Below, piece after piece: positions 1 through 8,360 of a DNA stretch of 64,000 bases. Made by a program: the position numbers and the translations under genes. Source of the stretch: JAXLVB01 sp046329195 (GTDB lineage Bacteria > Bacteroidota > Bacteroidia > Cytophagales > Spirosomataceae). The notes beneath the pieces were generated by a model. The model ran no database searches and was not told where the DNA came from. It saw only the letters and a list, made by a program, of their open reading frames with translations. The DNA is taken from NCBI GenBank assembly GCA_046329195.1, contig JAXLVB010000001.1:2728001-2792000 (forward strand), in the 5' to 3' direction. Positions within the stretch are counted from its first letter, which is position 1, and each line of letters begins with the position of its first letter.

Positions 1-582
1 CATCACGGCAAGCGAGCCAGCAGTATTGTGAAAGGTATGCTCGAACATTCAAGAGCGAGTACAGGCGTAAAGGAATTGACCGATATTAATAAATTGGCGG
101 ATGAATATTTGCGGTTGGCCTATCATGGTTTGAGAGCCAAAGACAAAGATTTTAATTCCGATTTTGAATTGATTACTGATGAAAAATTGCCCAGAATCAA
201 TGTTATTCCCCAAGATATTGGACGGGTGATATTGAATTTGGTAAATAATGCTTTCTATGCAGTTTCAAAACGAACTAACAACGTCGGAGAGGTTTTGAAC
301 CTCTCTGACGTTAAACCAATCGTAAAAGTTTCTACTAAATATATTGACAATCAAATCATCATAAAAATAAAAGATAACGGAATCGGTATGAGTGAAGAAG
401 TCAAAGCCAAAATATTCCAACCCTTCTTCACGACCAAACCCACAGGCGAAGGCACGGGTTTGGGTCTGAGTTTGGCGTATGATATTGTGACAAAAGGGCA
501 TGGTGGCACTTTGGAGGTAGAGAGTGTGGAAGGGGAAGGGACGACGTTTGTTATTACTTTACCTTTTAAATCTATTGGATGA
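1..582 (+). CDS. Sensor histidine kinase, C-terminal part (5' end outside window)
   Basis: The reading frame is open from base 1, so the true start and the phospho-accepting H-box lie upstream of the window. What is visible is the second half of the dimerisation helix (HHGKRASSIVKGMLEHSR) and a complete HATPase_c domain: N-box (NLVNNAFYA), G1 box (DNGIGM), F-box (FQPFFTTKP) and G2 box (GTGLGLSLAYDI). It is a close paralogue of the next gene and overlaps its start by ATGA, so the two are translationally coupled. By family it autophosphorylates and signals to a response regulator; none is adjacent. An 11-codon in-frame palindrome interrupts the loop after the N-box. Confidence 0.93.
   Translation, partial: HHGKRASSIVKGMLEHSRASTGVKELTDINKLADEYLRLAYHGLRAKDKDFNSDFELITDEKLPRINVIPQDIGRVILNLVNNAFYAVSKRTNNVGEVLNLSDVKPIVKVSTKYIDNQIIIKIKDNGIGMSEEVKAKIFQPFFTTKPTGEGTGLGLSLAYDIVTKGHGGTLEVESVEGEGTTFVITLPFKSIG
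280..312 (+). repeat. 33-bp palindrome inserted in frame in the kinase gene
   Basis: The arms are AACGTCGGAGAGGTT (280-294) and AACCTCTCTGACGTT (298-312), separated by the loop TTG. One position is a G-T wobble rather than a Watson-Crick pair. The element begins exactly at a codon boundary and encodes NVGEVLNLSDV, which has no counterpart at this point in the downstream paralogue. Its 15-3-15 architecture is the same as that of the element at 2307-2339. Confidence 0.85.
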
Positions 583-2558
583 TGAAGACATTAATTATTA
601 CCTTGCTTTTTGCATTTGAATTAAGCTTGGGTTTTAGTCAAAATATAGAAACAGATAGCTTAAAACATGAATTATCAATCAGCAAAGCCGATACACATCG
701 GGTGATGCTTTTAACGCAAATATCCGGCTATTTTGGTGCTATAAATATTGATTCAGGCATTTATTACGCTCAACAATCCTTAGCACTTTCCAGAGAAATT
801 GCATTTGCAGAGGGCGAAGCAGAAGCTTTAGGTATATTGGCTTGGCATCTACGAACTTCCGGTAATAACTCAAAAGCATTAGAGTTGTATCTGAAACAAT
901 TTAAAATTGCGGATAAAAATCATTTTTTTAAACAAAAAGGAGATGCTCTTCGGGTGATGGGGATGATTTATCGAGATGCGTTTAAAGATACTGATAAAGG
1001 ATTAAAATTTCTTTATAAAGCAAGAGCCATATATGATTCGATTCAGGATTTTAACGGTTTAACTCAAGTTGAAACCATCATAGGTTATACTTATATACCC
1101 ATTAAACAATTGGACTCTGCCGATTATTATCTCCGGTTGGCAGAGCAGCACAACATTCAATATAACATCAATTTTAATAGTGTCCTTTATAGGTTTAAAG
1201 GTCATTTTTATAAAGAGAGAGGGGATACACGAAAGGCTATTTATTATTACAATCAGAGTTTGAAAGCGGCGTATGTAGATAGGAATAATTTGGAAAGTTG
1301 TGTAAACAATTTGAGTTTAGGAATAATTTATCGAGACTTAAATCAACTTGATTCTGCCATTTATTTTACAACAACCGCCTTAAAGGAGGCTCAAAAAGTG
1401 AATTCCTATAATAACATAATTCGTTCAGCAACACTATTACATGATTTAAATAGAAAAACCAATCCCATAAAAGCACTTGAATATCTTGAAATAGCATCCG
1501 CAGCCAAGGATAGTGTGCAAGAAAAGAGCATTTCAACTGCCCTGAAAAGTATTTTAGACATTGATGCTCAGGAAAGTCAATACGAAATTGATACTGCTAA
1601 AAAGGAATATCGGAATAACATTCGGCAATATGGTTTATTGGCAGGATTGGTTGTGTTTTCATTCATCGGTTTAATCCTTTATCGCAATAATCGCCAAAAA
1701 CAAAAAGTCAATATCCTTTTGCAGGAGCAAAAAGAAAAAGTAGAGACCACTTTATCTCAACTCAGATCCACTCAAACCCAACTCATCCAAAAAGAAAAAC
1801 TGGCCAGCTTAGGCGAGTTGACAGCAGGTATCGCTCATGAGATTCAGAATCCATTAAACTTTGTCAATAATTTTTCAGAACTCAGTGGCGAACTGCTTGA
1901 TGAAATGGAGGAAGAAATTGACAAAGGAAATGCCGAAGAAGTCAAGGCGATTTCAAGTGATTTGAAGCAAAATCTCCAGAAAATCAACCATCACGGCAAG
2001 CGAGCCAGTAGTATCGTCAAGGGTATGTTAGAACATTCTCGCATGAGCACAGGCGAACGACAACTGACCGACTTGAATGCGCTTTGTGATGAATATTTGC
2101 GACTAAGTTATCATGGAATGAGGGCAAAAGATAAAGACGGTTCGGCGACCCGATTTAACGCTGATTATGAGCTAATTGCTGACCCTAACTTGCCCAAAGT
2201 CAACATAGTGCCGCAAGACATCGGACGGGTATTATTGAATTTGATCAACAATGCGTTTTATGCCGCCTACGAATCTAAAAAGTCCCAGCCCAAAGTGATT
2301 GTAAGTAGTGCTTCCATCGCTCAAAGCGATGGAAACACTGTCATTATTCGAGTAAAAGATAACGGCACAGGCATCCCTAAAGAAAATTTAGCCAAAATCT
2401 TTCAACCCTTCTTCACGACCAAGCCCACAGGCGAAGGCACAGGGCTGGGGCTGAGTTTGGCCTACGATATTGTGACCAAAGGACATGGAGGGACGATTGA
2501 GGTGGAGAGTGTAGAGGGTGAAGGGACGACGTTTATCATAAAATTACCTATTAAGTAA
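579..2558 (+). CDS. TPR-containing membrane sensor histidine kinase
   Basis: This 659-residue protein has a signal peptide (about residues 1-20, ending FSQN), a periplasmic TPR-type helical region (about 30-330), one membrane segment (about 350-368) and a coiled coil. These are followed by a HisKA domain with phospho-accepting His420 (AGIAHEIQNPLNF) and an HATPase_c domain with DNGTGIP and GTGLGLSLAYD. The start overlaps the upstream kinase stop. By family it senses a periplasmic or protein-protein cue through the TPRs and phosphorylates a regulator, which is not encoded nearby. The tandem arrangement of two similar kinases suggests duplication. A codon-aligned 33-bp palindrome lies in the ATPase domain. 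Confidence 0.93.
   Translation: MMKTLIITLLFAFELSLGFSQNIETDSLKHELSISKADTHRVMLLTQISGYFGAINIDSGIYYAQQSLALSREIAFAEGEAEALGILAWHLRTSGNNSKALELYLKQFKIADKNHFFKQKGDALRVMGMIYRDAFKDTDKGLKFLYKARAIYDSIQDFNGLTQVETIIGYTYIPIKQLDSADYYLRLAEQHNIQYNINFNSVLYRFKGHFYKERGDTRKAIYYYNQSLKAAYVDRNNLESCVNNLSLGIIYRDLNQLDSAIYFTTTALKEAQKVNSYNNIIRSATLLHDLNRKTNPIKALEYLEIASAAKDSVQEKSISTALKSILDIDAQESQYEIDTAKKEYRNNIRQYGLLAGLVVFSFIGLILYRNNRQKQKVNILLQEQKEKVETTLSQLRSTQTQLIQKEKLASLGELTAGIAHEIQNPLNFVNNFSELSGELLDEMEEEIDKGNAEEVKAISSDLKQNLQKINHHGKRASSIVKGMLEHSRMSTGERQLTDLNALCDEYLRLSYHGMRAKDKDGSATRFNADYELIADPNLPKVNIVPQDIGRVLLNLINNAFYAAYESKKSQPKVIVSSASIAQSDGNTVIIRVKDNGTGIPKENLAKIFQPFFTTKPTGEGTGLGLSLAYDIVTKGHGGTIEVESVEGEGTTFIIKLPIK
2307..2339 (+). 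repeat. 33-bp palindrome inserted in frame in the second kinase
   Basis: The arms are AGTGCTTCCATCGCT (2307-2321) and AGCGATGGAAACACT (2325-2339) around the loop CAA, with one mismatch. The element starts on a codon boundary and encodes SASIAQSDGNT, in the turn between two strands just before the DNGTG box. Size and geometry match the 280-312 element, but the sequence is different and the position is slightly displaced. Confidence 0.83.
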
Positions 2559-2561
2559 ACT

Positions 2562-3077
2562 ATGGAATCCATTAGTTTTACAACTATTCTGCAAAAATTC
2601 GACCAAAAAGGCGAAAAAACGGGTTGGACGTACCTCGAAATTCCGCCAGACCTTGCCGAACAATTAAAACCAGATACCCGAACGGGCTATCGAGTCAAAG
2701 GCAGGTTAGATGACTTTTTGATTAAGCTGGTCGCCATCTTGCCCATGGGCGATGGTAGTTTTATCATGCCTATCAACGCCGAAATGCGCCGAGGGCTTCG
2801 CAAAAAAGAAGGGACGATGGTACACGTAGAGCTAAGCGAAGACACCGACCCGCTGCCACAGTCAGACGACTTATGGGCCTGCTTAGCCGACGACCCAAAA
2901 GCCCTGGCTAAGTTTGAGTCGTTGCCAAAAAGTCATCAAAACTATTATTCTAAATGGATAGAATCGGCCAAAACCATCGAGACCAAGTCGAGGCGTATTG
3001 CCATGACCGTTAAGGGGCTAGCCATGAACATGGACTACGGCGAGATGATGCGTTATTACAAAAGCTTAAAGTCATGA
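2562..3077 (+). CDS. DUF1905/YdeI (OmdA)-family protein
   Basis: A cytosolic protein of 171 residues. The N-terminal half (about 1-95) is a DUF1905 beta-barrel with the typical GWTYLEIP and MPINAEMRRGL stretches. The C-terminal half (about 110-165) is the YdeI/OmpD-associated helical module, with a conserved HQNYYSKWIESAKTIETKSRRI segment split by a short turn. The family has been linked to bacteriocin tolerance, but no biochemical activity is established. It begins 3 bases after the kinase stop and overlaps the next gene by ATGA, suggesting an operon. Confidence 0.85.
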   Translation: MESISFTTILQKFDQKGEKTGWTYLEIPPDLAEQLKPDTRTGYRVKGRLDDFLIKLVAILPMGDGSFIMPINAEMRRGLRKKEGTMVHVELSEDTDPLPQSDDLWACLADDPKALAKFESLPKSHQNYYSKWIESAKTIETKSRRIAMTVKGLAMNMDYGEMMRYYKSLKS

Positions 3078-3421
3078 TGGATGTAGAAACCGCCCGAGAA
3101 CAACTCTTGGCCTTACCTGCCGTAGAAGAAGGAGATCATTTTGGAAAACTTTCGTATCGGGTAAAAGGTAAAATTTTTGCTACGGTTGAGCTGGAGACCA
3201 AACAGATGGTGCTCAAACTGACAGTGGCACAACAACAAGCCTTAGACGAAAACGTAGCTCTTTCACCAGTAGAAGGCCGCTGGGGCCAACTCGGCTGGAC
3301 CTACCTTGAGCTCAGCGCAGTGAGCCCTTCGTGTTTTACTGAATTAATCACTATTGCCTGGAAAAACGTAACCCCAAAAAAATTAGCAAAATCGTTGACA
3401 AGTTCAGAAAATATTCGTTGA
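3074..3421 (+). CDS. MmcQ/YjbR-family protein
   Basis: A small cytosolic protein of 115 residues. The family signature runs from EQLLALPAVEEGDHFGKLSYRVKGKIFAT (here described, residues about 9-37) to a C-terminal WGQLGWTYLEL stretch. Members have the CyaY-like/double-wing fold and are thought to bind DNA, but their role is unknown. It overlaps the upstream YdeI-like gene by four bases. MmcQ and YdeI proteins frequently travel together, consistent with this pair. Confidence 0.82.
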   Translation: MMDVETAREQLLALPAVEEGDHFGKLSYRVKGKIFATVELETKQMVLKLTVAQQQALDENVALSPVEGRWGQLGWTYLELSAVSPSCFTELITIAWKNVTPKKLAKSLTSSENIR

Positions 3422-3470
3422 TTTAGCTTGATAATCAACTGGTTTCAATAGTTGTACCAACGATTTCGTT

Positions 3471-4790
3471 ATGAAAAATACACTTTGGATACTACTCATT
3501 AGTGTCGCACTGAGTCATGCTGTGGCTCAAGTTACTCCCAACGATGGCGACTGGAGCAAACATCAGGTAGTGTTAAAAAATACAGCCGAGGCGGATGTGA
3601 TAATTCGAGTAGGCGATATTGATAACTTGGGTTTTGGCTGGGCCGAGAACTTCAACCCTTTTACGGGCCGCTCTACCGAGTCTCACGGCTTTCCTTGGGA
3701 GCCTAAACCCGACGACCTCAAAGGGTTAGACCGTATCCTGTTAGGTACGAGTCTGGGCAAAAAAGATGCCCCTTGCGGTGCTGATGGGTATTCGGGGCAA
3801 GGGCGGCAAAATACAGTACCTGTCGCCATTAAGATACCCTTATCCGACCTTCAAGGCACCACCATCACAGCAGCTACCCTGACGCTGTTTGTAGATGATT
3901 TTCAGGCAACGGTTCTCTGTTCCAAATTTCAAGTTACCCTCAACGGCAAGCGGTTTGTGGACTTAGAGAAAATTATCAATTTCTTGAACCAAACCGGTCC
4001 TATTGGCAAATTCATCACCGTCAAGATTCCAGACGACTTGCTGCCCTTGTTGCAACAACCTGAACTGAGCCTACTCATCGACGACCCCACCACTGGTGCT
4101 GGCGACGGATATGCCATTGATTTTGTGAAATTACTCATTAATCCAAAGCCGTTACTGTACAAAGGGAGCATCAAAGGGTTTGTAAAAGACCGTGAAACCC
4201 AAGCCCCTATTGCCAGTGCCACGGTACGAGTGCGGGGCTATGGCGAAGTAAAAACCGATACAGAAGGAGCTTTTGTTATGGAAAACGTGCCCATCGGCCT
4301 CAATGTGGCTGAAGCCAGTGCCACAGGCTATGCCACAAACCAAGAGGTATTTGACGTGATTGCAGGCGAAGAACCCGAAACAAAAGACATTTTTCTGGAC
4401 CGTTCAAAAGCCATTACATTCAACAACCGTCAACTCAAAGAAGGCGACTCTGTGGTGATGAACAATATCCAGTTTAACCAAGGTAGCTACGAACTACTCC
4501 CCGCTGGCATTACAGAACTGAACCGAATTTACGACTTGTTGCAAGCTAACCCTAAGATGGAAATTGAGCTGTCGGGTCACACCTCCAACGAAGGCGAACG
4601 GGCGCTGAATACACGTCTATCCAAAGATCGTGTGAATGCTTGTAAACAATATTTGGTTCGGAAAGGCATTGACGAGGGCCGTATTGTGGCCGTTGGTTAT
4701 GGCCCCGACCGCCCTGTTGCCCCCAACGATAACGAAGCAGGCCGAGCCAAAAACCGTCGTGTCGAAATGCGGATGCTGCGAGTTCAGTAG
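3471..4790 (+). CDS. OmpA-family protein with carboxypeptidase-regulatory domain
   Basis: This exported protein has 439 residues and a signal peptide (1-19, ending SHAVAQ). The N-terminal half (about 25-225) is a beta-rich domain I do not recognise. A carboxypeptidase-regulatory-like (beta-sandwich) module follows (about 235-305, GSIKGFVKDRETQAPI). The C-terminal OmpA/MotB domain (about 325-437) carries the peptidoglycan-binding pattern with LSGHTSNEG, and RAKNRRVEM at the end. It probably sits in the periplasm or outer membrane and contacts peptidoglycan. Confidence 0.88.
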   Translation: MKNTLWILLISVALSHAVAQVTPNDGDWSKHQVVLKNTAEADVIIRVGDIDNLGFGWAENFNPFTGRSTESHGFPWEPKPDDLKGLDRILLGTSLGKKDAPCGADGYSGQGRQNTVPVAIKIPLSDLQGTTITAATLTLFVDDFQATVLCSKFQVTLNGKRFVDLEKIINFLNQTGPIGKFITVKIPDDLLPLLQQPELSLLIDDPTTGAGDGYAIDFVKLLINPKPLLYKGSIKGFVKDRETQAPIASATVRVRGYGEVKTDTEGAFVMENVPIGLNVAEASATGYATNQEVFDVIAGEEPETKDIFLDRSKAITFNNRQLKEGDSVVMNNIQFNQGSYELLPAGITELNRIYDLLQANPKMEIELSGHTSNEGERALNTRLSKDRVNACKQYLVRKGIDEGRIVAVGYGPDRPVAPNDNEAGRAKNRRVEMRMLRVQ

Positions 4791-4949
4791 CCTCCTTGGT
4801 GTAGAGGTGGCAGCAAGGTAAGAGGGTATGAAAACCAGAGCAAAAGCCGTTCATTTGAACAGAAACCACTATTTTTGCATGATTTTGTAGCGTTATAATT
4901 CACAGAGTAGGTAGCTATTACTAGGGCTACCCCACATTTCATCAATATC

Positions 4950-5927
4950 ATGAACGAACAACAACTATTAGATGAAATCCCCTCGCTTGATTTGGCGGAT
5001 TTCACTTCGGGTGATCCTGAGCGCAAAGCAGCTTTTGTACAAGCCTTGGGTAATGCTTTTAACAACATAGGCTTCGTGGCCATCAAAAATCACGGCTTAA
5101 CCCAAGAACAAACCGACGAATTATACGCCGTCGTGAAAGATTTCTTTTTCTCGCCTGACGAACTCAAACGCAAGTATGATATTCCGGGTATCGCTGGGCA
5201 GCGGGGCTATATCGGCAAAGGCCGAGAAACCGCCAAAGGCTTTAAAGTGGCCGATTTGAAGGAGTTTTATCACGTAGGCCAAGAACGAGAAGAAGGCGAC
5301 AATGACGAAATTTGGTCAGAATATCCACCCAATTATTTTCCAGAAGAAAAACCTAAGTTCAAAGAGTTGACGCTCCAAACCTATCGTACACTCGAACAAG
5401 CTGGCAAAACCCTGCTTCGTGCCATTGCCGTGTACTTAGACTTACCCGAAGATTATTTTGAGGCAAAAGTCAAAAACGGCAATTCAATCTTGAGAGCAAT
5501 CCACTATTTTCCCTTAGACCCCGGGCAAGTCCAACCCGGTGCCGTACGAGCCGCTGCTCATGGCGACATCAACCTGATTACGCTTTTGATGGGCGCCTCG
5601 GCCGAAGGACTCGAAGTATTGCGCCGAGATGGTGCTTGGATTCCGATTACGGCCCTGCCCGATCAAGTGATTGTCAACGTAGGCGATATGCTTGACCGAC
5701 TGACCAACCACAAACTCAAGTCCACCATTCACCGAGTGGTCAATCCGCCCCGTGAAAAAATGGGTACCTCCCGCTTTTCGATTCCATTCTTTATGCACCC
5801 ACGCTCCGAAATGGACCTTACCAGTTTGGAGTCATGTATTGACAAAGAGCATCCCAAACTGTATGCTGACATGACCGCTGGCGAGTTTTTGGACGAACGC
5901 TTGATAGAATTGGGTTTAAAGAAGTAA
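4950..5927 (+). CDS. 2-oxoglutarate/Fe(II) oxygenase, isopenicillin-N-synthase family
   Basis: A cytosolic dioxygenase of 325 residues. The N-terminal DIOX_N domain (about 10-120) starts with IPSLDLADF. The C-terminal double-stranded beta-helix shows the iron triad HGD (AAHGDINLITLL) with a distal His (STIHRVVNPP), and the co-substrate RFS motif (TSRFSIPFF). The family oxidises small molecules using 2-oxoglutarate and O2; the substrate cannot be read from sequence. It is transcribed alone and ends before a strong hairpin terminator. Confidence 0.9.
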   Translation: MNEQQLLDEIPSLDLADFTSGDPERKAAFVQALGNAFNNIGFVAIKNHGLTQEQTDELYAVVKDFFFSPDELKRKYDIPGIAGQRGYIGKGRETAKGFKVADLKEFYHVGQEREEGDNDEIWSEYPPNYFPEEKPKFKELTLQTYRTLEQAGKTLLRAIAVYLDLPEDYFEAKVKNGNSILRAIHYFPLDPGQVQPGAVRAAAHGDINLITLLMGASAEGLEVLRRDGAWIPITALPDQVIVNVGDMLDRLTNHKLKSTIHRVVNPPREKMGTSRFSIPFFMHPRSEMDLTSLESCIDKEHPKLYADMTAGEFLDERLIELGLKK

Positions 5928-5969
5928 CCGTCTTTACAAAATCATTTTCTTGAATTAAGATTTCTCCTT

Positions 5970-6006
5970 AAATTGCTCGCCTCCCTACGGAGCCGAGCAA
6001 TTTTTT
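5970..6006 (+). terminator. Rho-independent terminator after the 2OG oxygenase
   Basis: A perfect 10-bp stem, AAATTGCTCG with CGAGCAATTT, encloses an inner CTCC/GGAG pair and is followed by six T residues. It lies 43 bases after the oxygenase stop. Confidence 0.85.
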
Positions 6007-6077
6007 CGCCTAACCCACAAACCTAAATCTCCAGAAGAGTGTACCTCATCGGTAGCTGGCTTGGAGTCTATTGCACG

Positions 6078-7244
6078 ATGCGAAAAATCAGGTATCTTAT
6101 CTTTTTGAAAGACGTGCTGATTTTAGCGCTGACCTCATTTGGAGGCCCGCAGGTGCATTTAGCGTTGTTTATCGAACGCTTGGTAAAAAAACACGGCTAC
6201 ATTAAAGAGGAAGAACTCTTGGAACTCAACGCTCTATGTCAGATTCTGCCTGGTCCTACCTCTACTCAAACCATAACGGCTGTTGGTTACAAAATAGGAG
6301 GGCCAAACTTGGCCTACTTGACGCTTTTGGTCTGGATTACCCCCGCCGTTTTGATTATGACGTTTGCTGCTTTTGGCGTAAGTTACCTCAAAGACTATTC
6401 GTTGCTGCGTTTTGTGCAACCAATTGGAGTGGCGTTTTTGATTCACGCAGGCTATTCGATTGGTATTAAGGTTATTAAGCGTTTTATTGGCATCATCATC
6501 ATGGTATTGGCAGCAGTGGCTGCTTATGTGTTTCAGTCGCCGTGGATTTGCCCCATTGCTCTGATTTTGGGCGGTAGCCTTACCGCTTTTGACTACAAAG
6601 CATACCCCAAAGAAATGCACAAGCCTTTTGTGGTACCTTGGGCCAATTTCTTTTTGTGGGTCGGATTTTTTGTGTTTTTGGCGCTGCTAGGGCATTTTAC
6701 CGACGAACGTATCTTTCGATTATTTGAAAATTTTTATCGAAACGGCAGTTTGGTTTTTGGAGGTGGAACGGTACTCGGCCCTATGCTTTTTACAGAATTT
6801 GTGGAGTTCAAAGAATACCTTCGAGCCGACGAGTTTCTGTCGGGAATGGCCTTGTCGCAGGCAGTGCCGGGGCCTATTTTTTCACTTACTTCGTATGTGG
6901 GCGTGTTGTCAATGCGTGATTACGGTTTTTGGGGCAAAATTGCAGGTAGTATCGTAGGCGCTGTCGGTATTTTTTTGCCGGGGGCATTTTTGATATTCTT
7001 TGTCTATCGCATCTGGAGTAATCTCAAAACCTACCGCCCAATTCGAGCCTCGCTCGAAGGCATCAATGCCGTCAGTATCGGTCTTACTTTGTCGGCTGCT
7101 ATTACGTTCTTTCAACCTATCGCACTTCGAGGCGATTGGCTGGGGGTTGTGTGTATTATAGTCACCTTAGCCTTGATGCAGTTTACCAAAATTCCTGCGT
7201 ATGCCTTCATTGCCTTGGGGTTATTGTTGGGGTACTTTTTTTAG
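6078..7244 (+). CDS. chrA: Chromate-transporter (CHR) family protein
   Basis: An integral membrane protein of 388 residues with two homologous halves. The first carries SFGGPQVHLALF and LPGPTSTQ; the second carries FGGGTVLGPML and QAVPGPIFSLTSYVG. These are hallmarks of the long-chain CHR family, which exports chromate in some bacteria, although many members have unknown anions. I start at ATG 6078, because the residues upstream to a GTG at 6039 do not resemble the family. No neighbouring reductase or ChrB supports a chromate role, so function is given by family only. Confidence 0.85.
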   Translation: MRKIRYLIFLKDVLILALTSFGGPQVHLALFIERLVKKHGYIKEEELLELNALCQILPGPTSTQTITAVGYKIGGPNLAYLTLLVWITPAVLIMTFAAFGVSYLKDYSLLRFVQPIGVAFLIHAGYSIGIKVIKRFIGIIIMVLAAVAAYVFQSPWICPIALILGGSLTAFDYKAYPKEMHKPFVVPWANFFLWVGFFVFLALLGHFTDERIFRLFENFYRNGSLVFGGGTVLGPMLFTEFVEFKEYLRADEFLSGMALSQAVPGPIFSLTSYVGVLSMRDYGFWGKIAGSIVGAVGIFLPGAFLIFFVYRIWSNLKTYRPIRASLEGINAVSIGLTLSAAITFFQPIALRGDWLGVVCIIVTLALMQFTKIPAYAFIALGLLLGYFF

Positions 7245-7295
7245 CGAACCCGTAAAATAGGGGCGAAGTGTTGTCAATATTCAAAAATACCATTC

Positions 7296-7419
7296 CTGAT
7301 TGCTGGACAAAATATAAATTGGCTCCTATTGGGCGTATGCCATACGCCCCTACGACCTAGTTCTAGCACCCTCGCTTGAGCCTTCTGTATCGGTAGCCTT
7401 CGTTTTGTCCAGCAATCAG
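7296..7419. mobile_element. 124-bp MITE-like element with 17-bp terminal inverted repeats
   Basis: The perfect terminal inverted repeats are CTGATTGCTGGACAAAA (7296-7312) and its reverse complement (7403-7419). The element is bracketed by the 7-bp direct repeat ACCATTC at 7289-7295 and 7420-7426, as expected for a target-site duplication. The interior has no ORF but contains a second palindrome, GGGCGTATG-C-CATACGCCC (7331-7349). It occupies most of the gap between the chromate transporter and the Lgt-like gene. A transposase acting in trans is assumed; none is in the window. Confidence 0.8.
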
Positions 7420-7462
7420 ACCATTCTGTTGGTATAAAGTAAAGTTTTGATTTTCAGGTATT

Positions 7463-8224
7463 ATGCACTTTCCTGTCACGATTCCGATTGGCGACCACCA
7501 AGTTCATCTTCACTTCATTTGTGAAGTGTTGGCTTACTCTATCGGGTTTCGGTACTACTTATATATTCGACGGCATTCAAACGATTTGATTTCGGACGAA
7601 CAACGTCTATGGATTTTCTTAGGAGCTACCGCTGGTGGGTTTTTCGGAGGCCACTTACTGGGTATTCTCGAAAATCCTAGCGACTGGTCATCCATGACTT
7701 GGCGTAGTTTTCCGTTTTACTTTATGGGAAACAAAACCGTAGTCGGTGGATTTTTAGGGGGGCTAATAGGCGTAGAACTGACCAAAAAAATGCTGAAGGT
7801 AACTACCTCTTCGGGCGATATGATGGTGTTTCCGTTGCTATTAGGTAACATTATTGGACGAATTGGCTGTTTTTTAGAGGGTATTCACGACGGTACACAT
7901 GGTACTGCCTCTAACTTACCTTGGGCTATTGATTTTGGAGACGGCATCCGACGGCATCCTGCCCCACTTTACGAAATCCTTTTTTTGGTTGTTTGGTGGA
8001 TCGGTATCGTGCAGTTAGAACGACGATTCACACTCACCAATGGCAGCCGTTTCAAAATCTACTTAGTGGGTTATCTATTGTTTCGGTTTACCTCCGAATT
8101 CATTAAGCCTGTTTATTTTTTAGAGATAGGCTTATCGGTTATTCAGGTTGCCTGCTTGAGTGGATTGCTGTATTATTGGAAAGTTTTTGCAAAACCCCAA
8201 CAGTTGATAGCGCTGAGGAACTAA
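7463..8224 (+). CDS. Prolipoprotein diacylglyceryl transferase-like membrane protein
   Basis: A polytopic membrane protein of 253 residues with the Lgt fold. It keeps FLGGLIG at the position of the FHGGLIG motif and GRIGCFLEG at the GRIGNFxNGE position, plus a late LYE motif. The essential His of the HGG motif is Leu, and the Asn of GRxGN is Cys. It is therefore unlikely to be the housekeeping Lgt and more likely a paralogue with another lipid- or acyl-related role. It stands alone behind a MITE. Confidence 0.75.
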   Translation: MHFPVTIPIGDHQVHLHFICEVLAYSIGFRYYLYIRRHSNDLISDEQRLWIFLGATAGGFFGGHLLGILENPSDWSSMTWRSFPFYFMGNKTVVGGFLGGLIGVELTKKMLKVTTSSGDMMVFPLLLGNIIGRIGCFLEGIHDGTHGTASNLPWAIDFGDGIRRHPAPLYEILFLVVWWIGIVQLERRFTLTNGSRFKIYLVGYLLFRFTSEFIKPVYFLEIGLSVIQVACLSGLLYYWKVFAKPQQLIALRN

Positions 8225-8283
8225 ATCCCTCCTCGTGACCTTATATAAGAAGCGGCGATTGGGATATATGATGTCGCTACTCA

Positions 8284-8312
8284 GGTACTTTTTGGGAAAC
8301 TTGCAAAGTACC
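8284..8312. other. Short hairpin between the Lgt-like gene and DUF983
   Basis: GGTACTTT and AAAGTACC pair across a 13-base loop. There is no T tract, so it is not a clear terminator. It lies in the leader of the DUF983 gene. Confidence 0.35.
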
Positions 8313-8360
8313 GATTAAACAAATGGTTAACGCTTACTGGTGGTTTTTCCACTCAAAAGT

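Noticed and set aside
4791..4949. Possible terminator or small gene after the OmpA-like gene
   Set aside because: Only weak self-complementary stretches were seen and no convincing ORF with family features.
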